Below the pieces are notes generated by a model that saw nothing but the letters and a program-made list of their open reading frames with translations, had not been told where the DNA came from and did not search any database. Position numbers and translations under genes: made by a program. From UBA8401 sp041665525 (GTDB taxonomy: Bacteria > Bacteroidota > Ignavibacteria > UBA10030 > UBA8401), in contig JBAYIS010000008.1 in assembly GCA_041665525.1 (NCBI GenBank), positions 1 to 64,000 on the forward strand: DNA of 64,000 nucleotides, written 5' to 3'. Positions 1 to 9,300 of the stretch are shown piece by piece; the stretch's first letter is position 1, and every line of letters begins with the position of its first letter.

Positions 1-1
1 C

Positions 2-142
2 CACAAAGGTGGCTCGCGCTCGGTATGGAACCTGCAGACGGAAGGTGGCCAGCTCGTTGCCAGCCAGTTGCTCTATGCGTACATTGAATCATCGAACGGT
101 GCAAAGACGATCAAAAAGTTCAGTGTCATAGCCGGCAAATGA
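2..142 (+). CDS. C-terminus of a secreted/surface protein (5' end outside window)
   Basis: An open frame enters from the left edge and ends with TGA at 140-142, giving the last 46 residues of a protein. The tail contains SVWNLQTEGGQLVASQLLYA and ends in SVIAGK. It closely parallels the end of the 994-residue secreted protein at 48909-51893 (IASWNLQSYNGQEVSYGIYI, ending KLALIK), so it is probably the same kind of FlgD-like/sorting C-terminal domain. The PorV-like gene starts one base after the stop, as also happens (seven-base gap) in the second cassette. Function of the missing part is unknown; the assignment as a paralogue of 48909-51893 is inference from the tail and the gene order. Confidence 0.7.
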   Translation, partial: HKGGSRSVWNLQTEGGQLVASQLLYAYIESSNGAKTIKKFSVIAGK

Positions 143-143
143 A

Positions 144-1154
144 ATGAATAACTTTTCAAAATTATTTGTTGTGTTATTCCCTGTTGGGTTACTTTTTCCC
201 CAGTCATTTCAAAATGCGGGATCGACCGGTCTGCAATTTCTGAAAATCGGCATGAGTGCAAGAGGCGAAGGAATGGGTGGGGCGGTTGCCTCTCTCGATG
301 GAGATATTTCACTATTGACGTTGAATCCCGCAGGTATCGGCAACATCAACCAGGTAGGAATAAGTATTCAACATACAAGCTGGGTTGCTGAAACTGACCT
401 GAATTTCATCGGTTTGGTCGTACCTCTCTCCGATCAGGTCAACCTTGCTCTCCATACAACGTACCTCACCACCGGCGGGATTGAAATTACAACGATCGAT
501 GTACCGGAAGGAACCGGACAGTATTATGATGTTGCCGACGTTGCTATCGGTCTAACATCATCAATTCGCCTTACCTCGCAATTGACCTTTGCCTCAACAA
601 TAAAATATATACAGGAGCGTATCTACGATGTCTCCAGCGACGGACTTTCGTTGGATGCCGGGATGTGGTATGCCACGGGTTTCAACAGTTTGAACCTTGG
701 TTTTGTAATCACCAATCTTGGGTTTGAACAGTCTTTTTCTGGGAAACCGCTGGAAGTACAATATGCACCCTCAGATGCTGCCGAACCAGTAGTCCATGCG
801 CAGCTTCAGACACAGAAATATGGACTTCCATTATCATTCCGTGCATCCGGTTCGTTCGATCTTTTCGAAATGTTCATGGAACGACTGGACGAACACCAAA
901 TGCGTGTCGCGATGGATTTTGTTCAGAATGCTGATACAAGGGAACGGGTGTTGACGGGAATGGAATACGGGTGGTCAAAAACATTTTTTGTTCGTGGTGG
1001 TTATGCAATCAACACCGATGAACTTGGCTGGAGCGGAGGAGTTGGAACATTGCAAAATCTTTCCGGCACTGATATTCAATTCGATGCATCTGCATCGTCA
1101 CTCGGCCGTTTTGGCATTTCATACAGGATCGGCATTGCTATCATATCAAATTAA
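144..1154 (+). CDS. PorV/PorQ-family outer-membrane protein
   Basis: A 336-residue protein with a short hydrophobic signal (about residues 1-20) followed by the family hallmark GLQFLKIGMSARGEGMGGA and a TLNPAGIGNI segment. These are typical of the PorV/PorQ family of FadL-like beta-barrels that work with the type IX secretion system. The rest alternates short polar and aromatic stretches as expected of a barrel, ending in a beta-strand. It sits between the end of a secreted protein and a TonB-dependent receptor, so it probably helps export or anchor the neighbouring secreted product; that role is inference. The homologue at 51901-52935 shares the FLKIG(V/M)(G/S)ARG signature. Start ATG at 144 follows the upstream stop by one base, suggesting translational coupling. 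Confidence 0.8.
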   Translation: MNNFSKLFVVLFPVGLLFPQSFQNAGSTGLQFLKIGMSARGEGMGGAVASLDGDISLLTLNPAGIGNINQVGISIQHTSWVAETDLNFIGLVVPLSDQVNLALHTTYLTTGGIEITTIDVPEGTGQYYDVADVAIGLTSSIRLTSQLTFASTIKYIQERIYDVSSDGLSLDAGMWYATGFNSLNLGFVITNLGFEQSFSGKPLEVQYAPSDAAEPVVHAQLQTQKYGLPLSFRASGSFDLFEMFMERLDEHQMRVAMDFVQNADTRERVLTGMEYGWSKTFFVRGGYAINTDELGWSGGVGTLQNLSGTDIQFDASASSLGRFGISYRIGIAIISN

Positions 1155-1238
1155 AAGCACCGCGGGACAGGTATTTGGCGAATCCATCACTTCGTTACCT
1201 GTCTGTCCAGATTAACGTCATTATTGTCCCCTAGCGAA

Positions 1239-1246
1239 TATATTTG
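1239..1246 (+). promoter_or_regulatory. Candidate Bacteroidota-type -7 element
   Basis: TATATTTG matches the TAnnTTTG -7 consensus of Bacteroidota promoters exactly and lies 22 bases before the ATG of the TonB receptor gene. A TTATTG lies upstream at 1221-1226, but its 12-base spacing is shorter than usual, so the call is weak. It would give the receptor its own start within the 114-base gap after the PorV-like gene. Confidence 0.25.
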
Positions 1247-1268
1247 ACTCGCAGAATCGTTTATCAGC

Positions 1269-3779
1269 ATGCGTAAGTATCTTATTTCTCTAATATTTGT
1301 TTCGTTTCAACTTTTCGCCGGTACAAACGGTACCCTTGAAGGAACTGTAAGAGATAAACAAACCGGCGAAGCACTGATTGGTACAACAGTACTCATAAAG
1401 GGACTCAATCGCGGATCAGTGACGAATTCCGATGGATATTACGCTATAAACAATATTCCCGCTGGCACCTATGATGTTGTTGTGTCGTACATTGGTTATC
1501 AGACTCTGACGATTAAAGAAGTCCGCATCAGATCAGACTTGAAAACGAAACTTAACCTGCAACTGATACTTTCCACCGTGGAATTGACAACAATGGAAAT
1601 TACTGCTGAACGTCCACCGATCCAGAAAGATGTTACTGGATCCACATACATCAGCACTGAAGAAACTTTCAAATTATTACCTGTTTCGTCTATTTCCGAT
1701 GTGATTGGGTTGCAGCCTGGTGTTACGATGGAGAACAATATTCGTGGAGGAAAAACTTCTGAAGTTGTCTATTTAGTAGACGGACTGCCGGTGCAAAACC
1801 TGATTGAAGGGGGTTCCGGTTCGGATCTGCCCCAGAGTTCTATTGCGGAACTGTCGGTCCAAACAGGGGGATTCGATCCAGAATACGGGAATGCATTATC
1901 AGGCGTTATTAATATCGTTACAAAACGAGGCGAAGATAAGCATCGATTGGCGATCAGAATAGATAAAGACGATCTTTTCGGAGGAAAACAGGTCGATCAT
2001 AGGAATGAAATCGATCTCTTCGCAAGCGGCCCCGTCTACGGTCCATTGTATTACTTTGCCAGTCTGAACGCGATCCATTCGGATACGCGCTGGTGGCAGG
2101 ACCTGCAGAACTTTTTTGATTCGCCGTATTCAAAGTCCTACAGCGGATTCGGGAAAATCGATTATTTAGCAACATCAAGTTTGAGAGTTTCAACGCAAGC
2201 GTTGTATTCTTTTAGAGAGTGGCGTGATTATGAATATACATGGCGTTTTAATTTGAAAGGACTTCCGATCCGTTCCGATGAAGGGTATCGTCTTGCCGCA
2301 ATCCTTTCGCACACACTGTCAGAAAATCTGTATTACACTGCCAGTATCAGCCGGTACACCGTCAACAGCGCTATCGGCGAAGGATCTAAAAGTTCTGTTG
2401 ATACAACGCTATATCAGTGGGATTTTTTTCTTCGGTATATAATGGATGGAAGCCGGTCTTGGTGGGCTGACCGACAGCAGATCCACAATATCGTCAAAGC
2501 GGATATGACCTGGAGAATGAATACGCACCACATGTTTAAATTCGGCGGGGAGATGAATTTTCAGGAGATTTTTTCGGACGTGGTGCGGTATGAACCGACA
2601 GTCAATATTTTTGGAAAACCGTTCGTCAATAAACCGCTCCTGGATTACAGTACTGACTTCCGGTACTTTCCGAGAATGGGAAGCGCGTATGCACAGGACA
2701 AGATCGAATTGAGCAAGGAAGGCATGCTGTTGAACCTTGGCGTTCGGTACGAATTTTTAGATCCCCGTGCGATGCGTCCGCTGGCAGAACGTGCGCAGGC
2801 ATCGAACAATATCTATGAAACGAAGATCGTCGGCTCCGTTCCTGCAAAAGTGAAACACTTGTTCAGTCCACGAATCGGTTTTGCTGCTCCGTTTGCGGTG
2901 AATGGATATCTGTTCATTAATTACGGCGTCTATTATCAATTTCCCTTGTTCGATTATCTTTATTCCGGGTTGAACAACGTCAGTCTGAAAAAAGGATCTG
3001 GCGTTCTGGTCGGAAATCCCGACCTGAAACCGGAAGAGACACGGTCATGGGAAATGAGCATAAAATTCGCATTGGAAAGCGGCATTGTCCTTTCCTCGAC
3101 ATACTTTCACAAAGAGACGATGAACCAGATCGATGTGAAAACATTTGTTCCGACAAACAGTTCGGTGGCGGGTGATTATGGTTTTGCAGAATTCGTGAAC
3201 AATCCTTACGCGAAATCGAGTGGTATCGAATTGATGGTGGTAAAGGATCAAGGGAAAATATTGACAGGTTCCATCTCATATACGTTTATGACCGCCGAGG
3301 GGATCAGTGAAAATGCGCGGGAAGGCCTCCAGTATTATCAGTGGGGATTTCCTGTCCCGGCGAAATTATATCCCCTAAGCTGGGACCAGAGGCATGCAGT
3401 GAAGATTATTTCCGTATTTGAGTTACCGATGGATTTCCGTATTTCAGCGTCGTGGGTATTCCGGACAGGGAGGCCGTACACGTATTTCCCGTCGGGAGAT
3501 GGTTTTACTCCTGCCGATCCAACGCAGGTATTCGAACCTAATAATGCACGGATGAAAGGATTTAATCTGCTAAATGTGAAAGCAAGCTGGGGAACGAACG
3601 TTTCGATTGTTGATGATTCGCCGATTCTGTTGACGATCTATATGGATGCCAGAAATATTCTGAACACAAAAAATGTCAAATGGGTCGATTCCGCCGGAAG
3701 GATTGGCGGTGAACTATCCGACCTTTCTGCGTATGAACCGTATCGCAGGATTCGTGTTGGTGTGAAAATGGAATTATGA
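1269..3779 (+). CDS. TonB-dependent receptor with carboxypeptidase-regulatory N-domain
   Basis: An 836-residue outer-membrane receptor. Residues 1-18 form a signal peptide; about 22-110 is a CarboxypepD_reg-like beta-sandwich (GTLEGTVRDKQTGEALIGTT, then SDGYYAINNIPAGTYDVVVS). A TonB plug domain follows (LVDGLPVQNL, ELSVQTGGFDPEYGNALSGV), and the rest is a beta-barrel with the common signature GNPDLKPEETRSWE. Such receptors import siderophores, vitamins or glycans, or act as surface assembly partners; the substrate cannot be read from sequence. It is homologous in layout to 46084-48888. The stop overlaps the next ATG by four bases (ATGA), so the lipoprotein at 3776 is probably co-translated and may be its surface partner. 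Confidence 0.88.
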   Translation: MRKYLISLIFVSFQLFAGTNGTLEGTVRDKQTGEALIGTTVLIKGLNRGSVTNSDGYYAINNIPAGTYDVVVSYIGYQTLTIKEVRIRSDLKTKLNLQLILSTVELTTMEITAERPPIQKDVTGSTYISTEETFKLLPVSSISDVIGLQPGVTMENNIRGGKTSEVVYLVDGLPVQNLIEGGSGSDLPQSSIAELSVQTGGFDPEYGNALSGVINIVTKRGEDKHRLAIRIDKDDLFGGKQVDHRNEIDLFASGPVYGPLYYFASLNAIHSDTRWWQDLQNFFDSPYSKSYSGFGKIDYLATSSLRVSTQALYSFREWRDYEYTWRFNLKGLPIRSDEGYRLAAILSHTLSENLYYTASISRYTVNSAIGEGSKSSVDTTLYQWDFFLRYIMDGSRSWWADRQQIHNIVKADMTWRMNTHHMFKFGGEMNFQEIFSDVVRYEPTVNIFGKPFVNKPLLDYSTDFRYFPRMGSAYAQDKIELSKEGMLLNLGVRYEFLDPRAMRPLAERAQASNNIYETKIVGSVPAKVKHLFSPRIGFAAPFAVNGYLFINYGVYYQFPLFDYLYSGLNNVSLKKGSGVLVGNPDLKPEETRSWEMSIKFALESGIVLSSTYFHKETMNQIDVKTFVPTNSSVAGDYGFAEFVNNPYAKSSGIELMVVKDQGKILTGSISYTFMTAEGISENAREGLQYYQWGFPVPAKLYPLSWDQRHAVKIISVFELPMDFRISASWVFRTGRPYTYFPSGDGFTPADPTQVFEPNNARMKGFNLLNVKASWGTNVSIVDDSPILLTIYMDARNILNTKNVKWVDSAGRIGGELSDLSAYEPYRRIRVGVKMEL

Positions 3780-4372
3780 TAAAATATCAATCACATACAA
3801 TCCTGATATCAATTGTTACCGCTTTTGCGTTGCTGTTTTTCCCGTCATGTGATGAACAATTTCCGCCGTACTCAATTCCGCAAAACGTTCTGACAGGGTC
3901 AATGAGAATAAAAAACCTTGATACAGTGGTTATTTACTACTATGAGGCAGCCGATTATTACTCCACGAACTCAACAATTACTTTAGACATCGATGTCATC
4001 AACACTTACGACGATCTTTTGCAGGGAGAGGCGCTGATCGGGGACCGGGTCACGCTGCAGTCATTCGGGAAGACACCTGCCGTTATTGTCATTCCGCTTA
4101 CCCTTGGTACATTGCGTTCACCATCCGTTTTTCGAGGTTCTATCGCTCTTGCACCGCAGGATACTGCGAGATTTAAGCTTGGATTTTTACCTCTCGACAA
4201 AAACCATCAACCCGTCTACATTGGAAGCAGTTATGTTCAGATTGATACGGCAAGGATTTACGGACCAATCGAATTTATCGCAAGCGCCGATATCCGACTT
4301 TTTGAACGCGTGCAGTCGTTTCACATTAGCAATCACAGATTTAAAGTCTATTTCAAGGAATACAGACAATAA
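3776..4372 (+). CDS. Predicted lipoprotein of unknown function
   Basis: A 198-residue protein whose N-terminus is a lipoprotein signal: hydrophobic segment around residues 9-23, then FFPSC with Cys25 as the likely lipidated residue. The mature part is rich in beta-strand-forming residues and has no catalytic motif that I recognise. The start codon overlaps the stop of the TonB receptor by four bases, a strong sign of co-expression. By analogy with receptor/lipoprotein pairs in Bacteroidota it may be a surface partner of that receptor, but this is inference from position only. Confidence 0.6.
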   Translation: MIKYQSHTILISIVTAFALLFFPSCDEQFPPYSIPQNVLTGSMRIKNLDTVVIYYYEAADYYSTNSTITLDIDVINTYDDLLQGEALIGDRVTLQSFGKTPAVIVIPLTLGTLRSPSVFRGSIALAPQDTARFKLGFLPLDKNHQPVYIGSSYVQIDTARIYGPIEFIASADIRLFERVQSFHISNHRFKVYFKEYRQ

Positions 4373-4378
4373 AAAGAT

Positions 4379-4636
4379 TTACCTATAAACCCATCCCACA
4401 GTCGATTTTCTGATAACCGATGATTGAACGGCTTTATAAATTTCTAAAAACTCAGAGAATGTAGGAATGCGGAATTTCTTAGTTTCAGTGGAAGGATTGT
4501 TCAAACGTCAGTAGGAACTGGTAGGCTTCTAGTGACACTTTGTAGATTTCCAGTTTGTCCTGCCCTCCGGGTGTTTGATGCAGATATAGTAGAAACCGTT
4601 TTCCGTTTTGTTAGATACATTTTGACTTTTTAACAT
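4379..4636 (-). pseudogene. Decayed tyrosine-recombinase (integrase) remnant
   Basis: Read on the minus strand from an ATG at 4636 (preceded by GTGAGG), the sequence gives MLKSQNVSNKTENGFYYICI and then GRTNWKSTKC, a pattern typical of the N-terminal domain of phage-type integrases. A frame change leads to LEAYQFLLTFEQSF, and a return to the first frame gives FRIPTFSEFLEIYKAVQSS followed by VIRKSTVGWVYR and a stop, resembling the start of the core-binding (SAM-like) domain. The catalytic domain is absent; the remnant ends at the lipoprotein gene. It therefore has at least two frameshifts and a large 3' truncation. Family assignment rests on motif-level resemblance. It lies about 230 bases from tRNA-Glu, a typical integration target. 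Confidence 0.6.
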
Positions 4637-4757
4637 AACCTCACCTTTACGAAAGTGTTGAAGTTACAGTAGAAAATCCTGAGAGAGGTGGACTAAGAAG
4701 TGAATACCGTTTTGTATACCACAATATAATTTTTATATAATTTGTCTGTGGGCCAAA

Positions 4758-4977
4758 AATTGTGGAATTTGATAACTGCAGAATTGTGGAATTGTTTTGT
4801 AAGAGATGTTCCATAAAACGACAATTTCACAATTACCCAGTTTGGCAATTGTGAAATTATTTTGTACTCCCAACGGGAATCGAACCCGTGTTACAAGCTT
4901 GAAAAGCTCGTGTCCTAACCCCTAGACGATGGGAGCATGGAATTGTGAAAATTAAAAATTGGTGAATTGTGAAATTG
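4758..4977. repeat. Cluster of six AATTGTGRAATT motifs around tRNA-Glu
   Basis: The 12-mer occurs at 4758-4769 and 4782-4793 (AATTGTGGAATT), inverted at 4823-4834 (AATTTCACAATT), direct at 4847-4858 and 4966-4977 (AATTGTGAAATT), and with one extra A at 4942-4954. The third and fourth copies form a perfect 12-bp stem with a 12-base loop. Copies 2 and 4 share a longer tail (TTTTGTA). The copies lie on both sides of the tRNA-Glu gene. Function is unknown: they could be protein-binding sites or leftovers of the element that carried the integrase remnant. Confidence 0.7.
4866..4937 (-). tRNA. tRNA-Glu (anticodon TTC)
   Basis: On the minus strand the sequence folds as a cloverleaf. The acceptor stem is GCTCCCA with TGGGAGT (first pair G-U). 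The D-arm contains GTCTAGGGGTTAGGAC. The anticodon arm is CGAGC-TTTTCAA-GCTTG, giving anticodon TTC, and the T-arm is ACGGG-TTCGATT-CCCGT. No CCA is encoded; the discriminator is A. It lies in an AT-rich repeat-bearing stretch. Confidence 0.93.
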
Positions 4978-5004
4978 TTACGATCCCATCTTGTATAAAC
5001 TTCA

Positions 5005-5373
5005 TTAATTTTTATTCTTTCTTGCCGTTGTATATGAGGCGGTAAAGATTGCCGTCAATTCCGCTGCCTCTTTTGCAATCGTGGAATATTGCTTTTCCCC
5101 GATATATCCTTTCCGAAACAACAATTCAAGCCAATACTGAGTTTCATCTGCTTCTTCCTGAACATCATGCATTTTGGAAATAAATTCAGCATGTGAACGG
5201 GATCGACAGGCGGCTCGATAATTTGCTCCGACCGATGTTGCAGACCGGATAACCTGCCGGGCGATAATATCGGAAGATCGTTTAAATGGCAACGCATCCG
5301 CTATTTCAATAATCGCAAGCGCTTGTTTTTTAGATCGGTCGATCAATTCCTGTGAGCGTAATAACGGGTCCAT
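5005..5373 (-). CDS. Four-helix bundle protein (23S rRNA intervening-sequence protein family)
   Basis: A 122-residue helical protein. Key stretches are IIEIADALPFKRSSDIIARQ, RSATSVGANYRAA and EADETQYWLELLFRKGYI, which match the four-helix-bundle family first seen in rRNA intervening sequences. The molecular function of this family is not established. I chose the ATG at 5373 over the upstream one at 5406 because AGGAGG lies six bases before it and family members begin close to this point. It lies between tRNA-Glu and tRNA-His on the same strand, so may be transcribed from the tRNA-His side. Such genes are patchily distributed, consistent with transfer. Confidence 0.8.
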   Translation of the reverse strand: MDPLLRSQELIDRSKKQALAIIEIADALPFKRSSDIIARQVIRSATSVGANYRAACRSRSHAEFISKMHDVQEEADETQYWLELLFRKGYIGEKQYSTIAKEAAELTAIFTASYTTARKNKN

Positions 5374-5496
5374 GATTCCTCCTATGATTTTTGACAGAAG
5401 TTTCACGGTCGTTTTTTACGAGTGGAACCGTAACGACCTGCAAGAGCAAGACGCATGAGACTGGAAAAAGGGAAATTCCACAGTTTGGCAATCTCT

Positions 5497-5574
5497 TGGG
5501 GTGACCAGTGGGATTTGAACCCACGACCTCCAGGGCCACAACCTGGCGTTCTAACCGACTGAACTATGGCCACC
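5497..5574 (-). tRNA. tRNA-His (anticodon GTG)
   Basis: The minus strand gives a cloverleaf with acceptor GTGGCCA/TGGTCAC, anticodon arm CCAGG-TTGTGGC-CCTGG (anticodon GTG) and T-arm GTGGG-TTCAAAT-CCCAC. The extra G at position -1 (5574) opposes C73, the identity element for histidine tRNA. Unlike tRNA-Glu nearby, the CCA end appears to be encoded (5499-5497). Confidence 0.94.
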
Positions 5575-5581
5575 ATATAGA

Positions 5582-5611
5582 CTAAAAACCACGCATTTGC
5601 GTGGTTTTTAG
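5582..5611. terminator. Strong hairpin terminator between regulator and tRNA-His
   Basis: CTAAAAACCACGCA and TGCGTGGTTTTTAG form a perfect 14-bp stem with a two-base loop and A/T tracts on both sides. It can act on either strand; on the minus strand it follows the response-regulator gene and precedes tRNA-His. Confidence 0.8.
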
Positions 5612-5679
5612 CATAACAATATACAAAAAAATGAATGACGAGGCAAGAATAAATCTCGCTGATTGTGTGCAGAAAATAT

Positions 5680-6336
5680 TTATAGAATTGCTTTGTGTTC
5701 AATAACAAACTTCAAAAGGGCATTGGGTCCGGTTATTCCCAGCTTATCGCAAATATTCGACCGGTGCCGCTCAACGGTTTTCGGGCTGATGAATAGGAGT
5801 TCGGCTATTTCCTTCGATGTGTTATTTTGCGCGATCAAATGCAGCACTTTGCGTTGCATAGTTGTCAATTGCGAGATGCCGGATCGAACATCCGATGATA
5901 GGTCGATGCGCTTCGACCGTTTTATAAGATATCCGGAGATCGTCGGCGTAATGTACTGTGCGCCGCCGGCAACTGTTCTGACGCAATCGATGATGTCCGC
6001 TACCGCAGAATCCTTCAGGATGTATCCCATCACTCCCAGATCGATCGCCATATTGAAAAGATCCTCCTGATCGTACATCGTCAGGATGATGATATCCGTA
6101 TCGATGTTCCGGCGTGACAGCTCTTTCACAACATCCAAACCTTTCCGTTTCGGCATGTCCATATCAAGCACGGCAATGTCCGGACGGTGCTCATCAATTG
6201 CGCGCAATGCTTCGTCACCGTCGCGGCAGCTCTTCAGTACTTCGAATGTCGGTTCCGTTTCGATGGCCTGACATAATCCGTGCAGGAACATGGGATGATC
6301 ATCGGCAACGATCAGTCGTATTTTAATATTTCTCAT
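5680..6336 (-). CDS. NarL/FixJ-family response regulator
   Basis: A 218-residue two-domain regulator. The receiver domain has the acidic pair Asp12-Asp13 and the phosphoacceptor Asp58 in VLDMDMP; the C-terminal LuxR-type helix-turn-helix contains SKEIAELLFISPKTVERHRS. I start at ATG 6336 because the receiver fold begins directly there and the longer reading adds 30 low-quality residues. That start overlaps the kinase gene by 14 bases, so kinase and regulator are co-translated and almost certainly a cognate pair. It would bind DNA when phosphorylated by the kinase; target genes are unknown. Confidence 0.9.
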   Translation of the reverse strand: MRNIKIRLIVADDHPMFLHGLCQAIETEPTFEVLKSCRDGDEALRAIDEHRPDIAVLDMDMPKRKGLDVVKELSRRNIDTDIIILTMYDQEDLFNMAIDLGVMGYILKDSAVADIIDCVRTVAGGAQYITPTISGYLIKRSKRIDLSSDVRSGISQLTTMQRKVLHLIAQNNTSKEIAELLFISPKTVERHRSNICDKLGITGPNALLKFVIEHKAIL

Positions 6337-9300
6337 TCTCTTGTGTTGGTAATGTGATGGATACGGTGAGTCCTGCATTGGAGGAAGGGAAGGATGATGA
6401 GGAAGTGTGAAATGCGATCGTTCCATGCAGCATGGTAATTCGCTCTTTCATCCCGCGCATTCCCAACCCAACATGTTCTTTTGTTGAGGGATTGGATAAT
6501 CCTTTTCCGTTGTCACATATCGACATTTTCACGATTGGTCCGGTCCGTCGGACCATCACCGACGCCTCTGTGGCACCGGAATGTTTCAGAATATTGTTCA
6601 AACACTCCTGTACGATACGGTAGATGTTAATCTCCTGTTGCTTGGGAAAGAGCCCATCAATCTCGTCGATCTCCTGGGTGAACGTCACGGATGATGCATC
6701 CGAAACGGTTTTGATGACGGATCGGATCGCTTCGGTCAGACCAAGCCTGTCCAATTGATATGGATGTAAATTATAGGAAATCTGGCGCACCTCGGCAAGC
6801 GAATCGGAAACAACGGAAGAGATGACATCCAAATGCTGCTTTGCTTCGGAATTACCCTCGACAGTGCGCAAGCTGAGAAACAACCGATTCTTCACCACCA
6901 ATAGATTCTGCCCGATGCTGTCGTGCAGCTCCGTAGCGATTCGTTCGCGGTCCTGCTCTTGCTGCCGGATCATCTGTCGCGAAAATTCCTGCTGTTGCAG
7001 TTGTTCCTTCCGCAGTAATTGGAAACGGCGTTTGATGGAGAATGTCGCAATGCCAAGCACAGCAGCCGTTATTCCACCCAAGAACCACCATGTGCGATAG
7101 AATGGCGGAAGGACGACGATCTGCAGTGATGCTTCGGATGCATTCCACACTCCTTCGCTGTTCGTGCCGATCACCCGGAATGTGTATGTGCCGGGATCGA
7201 GATTTGTATAGGTGACGGAGTGCCCTGTGCCCGGTTCGCTCCAATCATGGTCAAAGTCATCCAAACGGTACCGGAAAAGATTTTTTCCGGGGGACGAGTA
7301 ATCGAGTGATGCAAATTCGATGGTGAAAATGTTTTGTTCGGGCCGCAATTCGATAGAATGGGTAGACCAGATCGAAGACGACAACGGGAGAGCCGGTGGG
7401 TAGGAGACTGAGCGATTAGAGATCTTCAAATCGGTGAAGACAACGGCAGGCGAAAATGAACGGGGATGGATATTTTTTGGATCAAAACTGTTCCAACCGC
7501 CAATTCCCCCAAAATAAAATTTCCCATCTGCATCACGGTAATATTCAAATCGATTGAATTCGTTGTCCTGCAAACCGTCGCTTTCATCGAACCGTGAAAC
7601 CATTGTCAATGCGCGGGGATCGAATGTAAAAATTCCGTAGTTGCTGCTTATCCATAATTTTCCATCCTCTGCGCCAAGAATAGCGTAAATCACATTGTTC
7701 GGCAAACCGTTGCTTGAGCTGAATCGATGGGTGACTGTTGAAGTCTTTGTGTCGAACCGGAGCAGTCCGCCCCCATCGGTCCCCAGCCATAATCGTGAAG
7801 CATCGAATGGATCGTTATGGATCGCCAGGACAAAATCATTCGACAAGGTGCCGGGATCCGCTGCGTTTTTGCGGAATTGAGATACTTTTTTCCTTTGCTC
7901 ATCAAATCGCAACAAGCCCATGCCGGAAGTGCCGATCCAGTGAATTCCAGCCGAATCTGTGCAGACGGTGGTGATGGAAACATATTCCGTTTTATTCACG
8001 ATCGCAGCAGGCTCATCGATGTACGCCGTCAAATCGAACGAAGTAAAAGTTCCGGACGTTTGGTCATATCGTGCCAGTTTCATATCCTGTGCAATCCACA
8101 CTGTGTTGTTTTCATCAAGAATAATCCGATCGATGAACGGAAGCGGAATGCCGCGTGCAGGATCGTTTAATCCAAAACGCAGTAATTGGTCCCGGACAGT
8201 ATCATACCGGAACAAAGCAGCACCTTTTTCAAAGAACCAGAGCATCCCATGGTGATCTTTCACGATGCTGAAATGGTCCAGCGGAGGTTCGGTGATCTGA
8301 ATTGTTCGGTGTCGCTGCAAACGTTCAAGATCATTTCTGTTGATTTCAATCGCCATCCTGCCCGGTCGTTTATTGAATCGCTGCACTTCCGGATTATAGC
8401 GGATCACTCCAAGGCCTCCGTCCGAGATCCAAAGGATGCCGGAGCGGTCGAGAAAGGTAACTGTCGATCCTTTATTAAATTCCGTGGAATGCAGCTGCCG
8501 CGTGTCGGGATCGTACGTTCCCGAACCGGAAAAACCGGAGGCGAAAAATTTCCCCGGCACAGTTTCGATCATGGAAATCCCGATCCAAGATTCCGGACCC
8601 GGTACAATCGGATGGTGATCGAATGTCTTAGCAGAAGTGATGTACCGATCATAACCGAACTGATGGCCGAACCAAATGTCGCCGCGACTGTCTTTGAAGA
8701 TACTTTCCAAACGGTCGTTGGCGGGGGCAGCGGTACCGCCGCCTTTTAAATAGTGTGTCGTCGTTTGAGTTATTGGAGAATAATGGAACAATCCCCTTCC
8801 TTTGGAAGCGATCCATACGGATGAATCGCTTTCCCAGAAAGCAGCTTTAACGATATAAGAAATATCTTTCGGTTTGTAGGGAAATGCGCGGAACGTGCCC
8901 CCATGGGGATCAACGCTGCCGACGTCCCCTTTTGTGGTGATGACGATAAGTGTTCCGCGGGGACCGGCGTAAATCTTTTCGATATGCTCCAGATTCTGTT
9001 CGAGTGCTCCCGCAACGGAAAGTTGAAGCGCGCTGAATGTCATCGACGTCCGGTCGAATCGATTCAATCCGCCACCGCCGGTGCCGATCCAGAGTGTGCC
9101 GGTGCTGTCCACACAGAGCGAATAAATATTGTTCGAGGAAAGGGAGGTTGTATCGCCGATGCGATGGCGAAAAACACGGAAGGTGTATCCGTCAAAACAA
9201 TTCAATCCATCTTTCGTTCCGAACCATAGGAGCCCGTCATGATCCTGCGCAATGGTGTAAATAAAATTCTGAGAGAGGCCGTTCTTAATGGTGTATCGCT

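Noticed and set aside
7959..8749. Long plus-strand open frames opposite the sensor kinase gene
   Set aside because: They are antisense shadows with no recognisable domain, while the minus strand carries a complete multidomain kinase.
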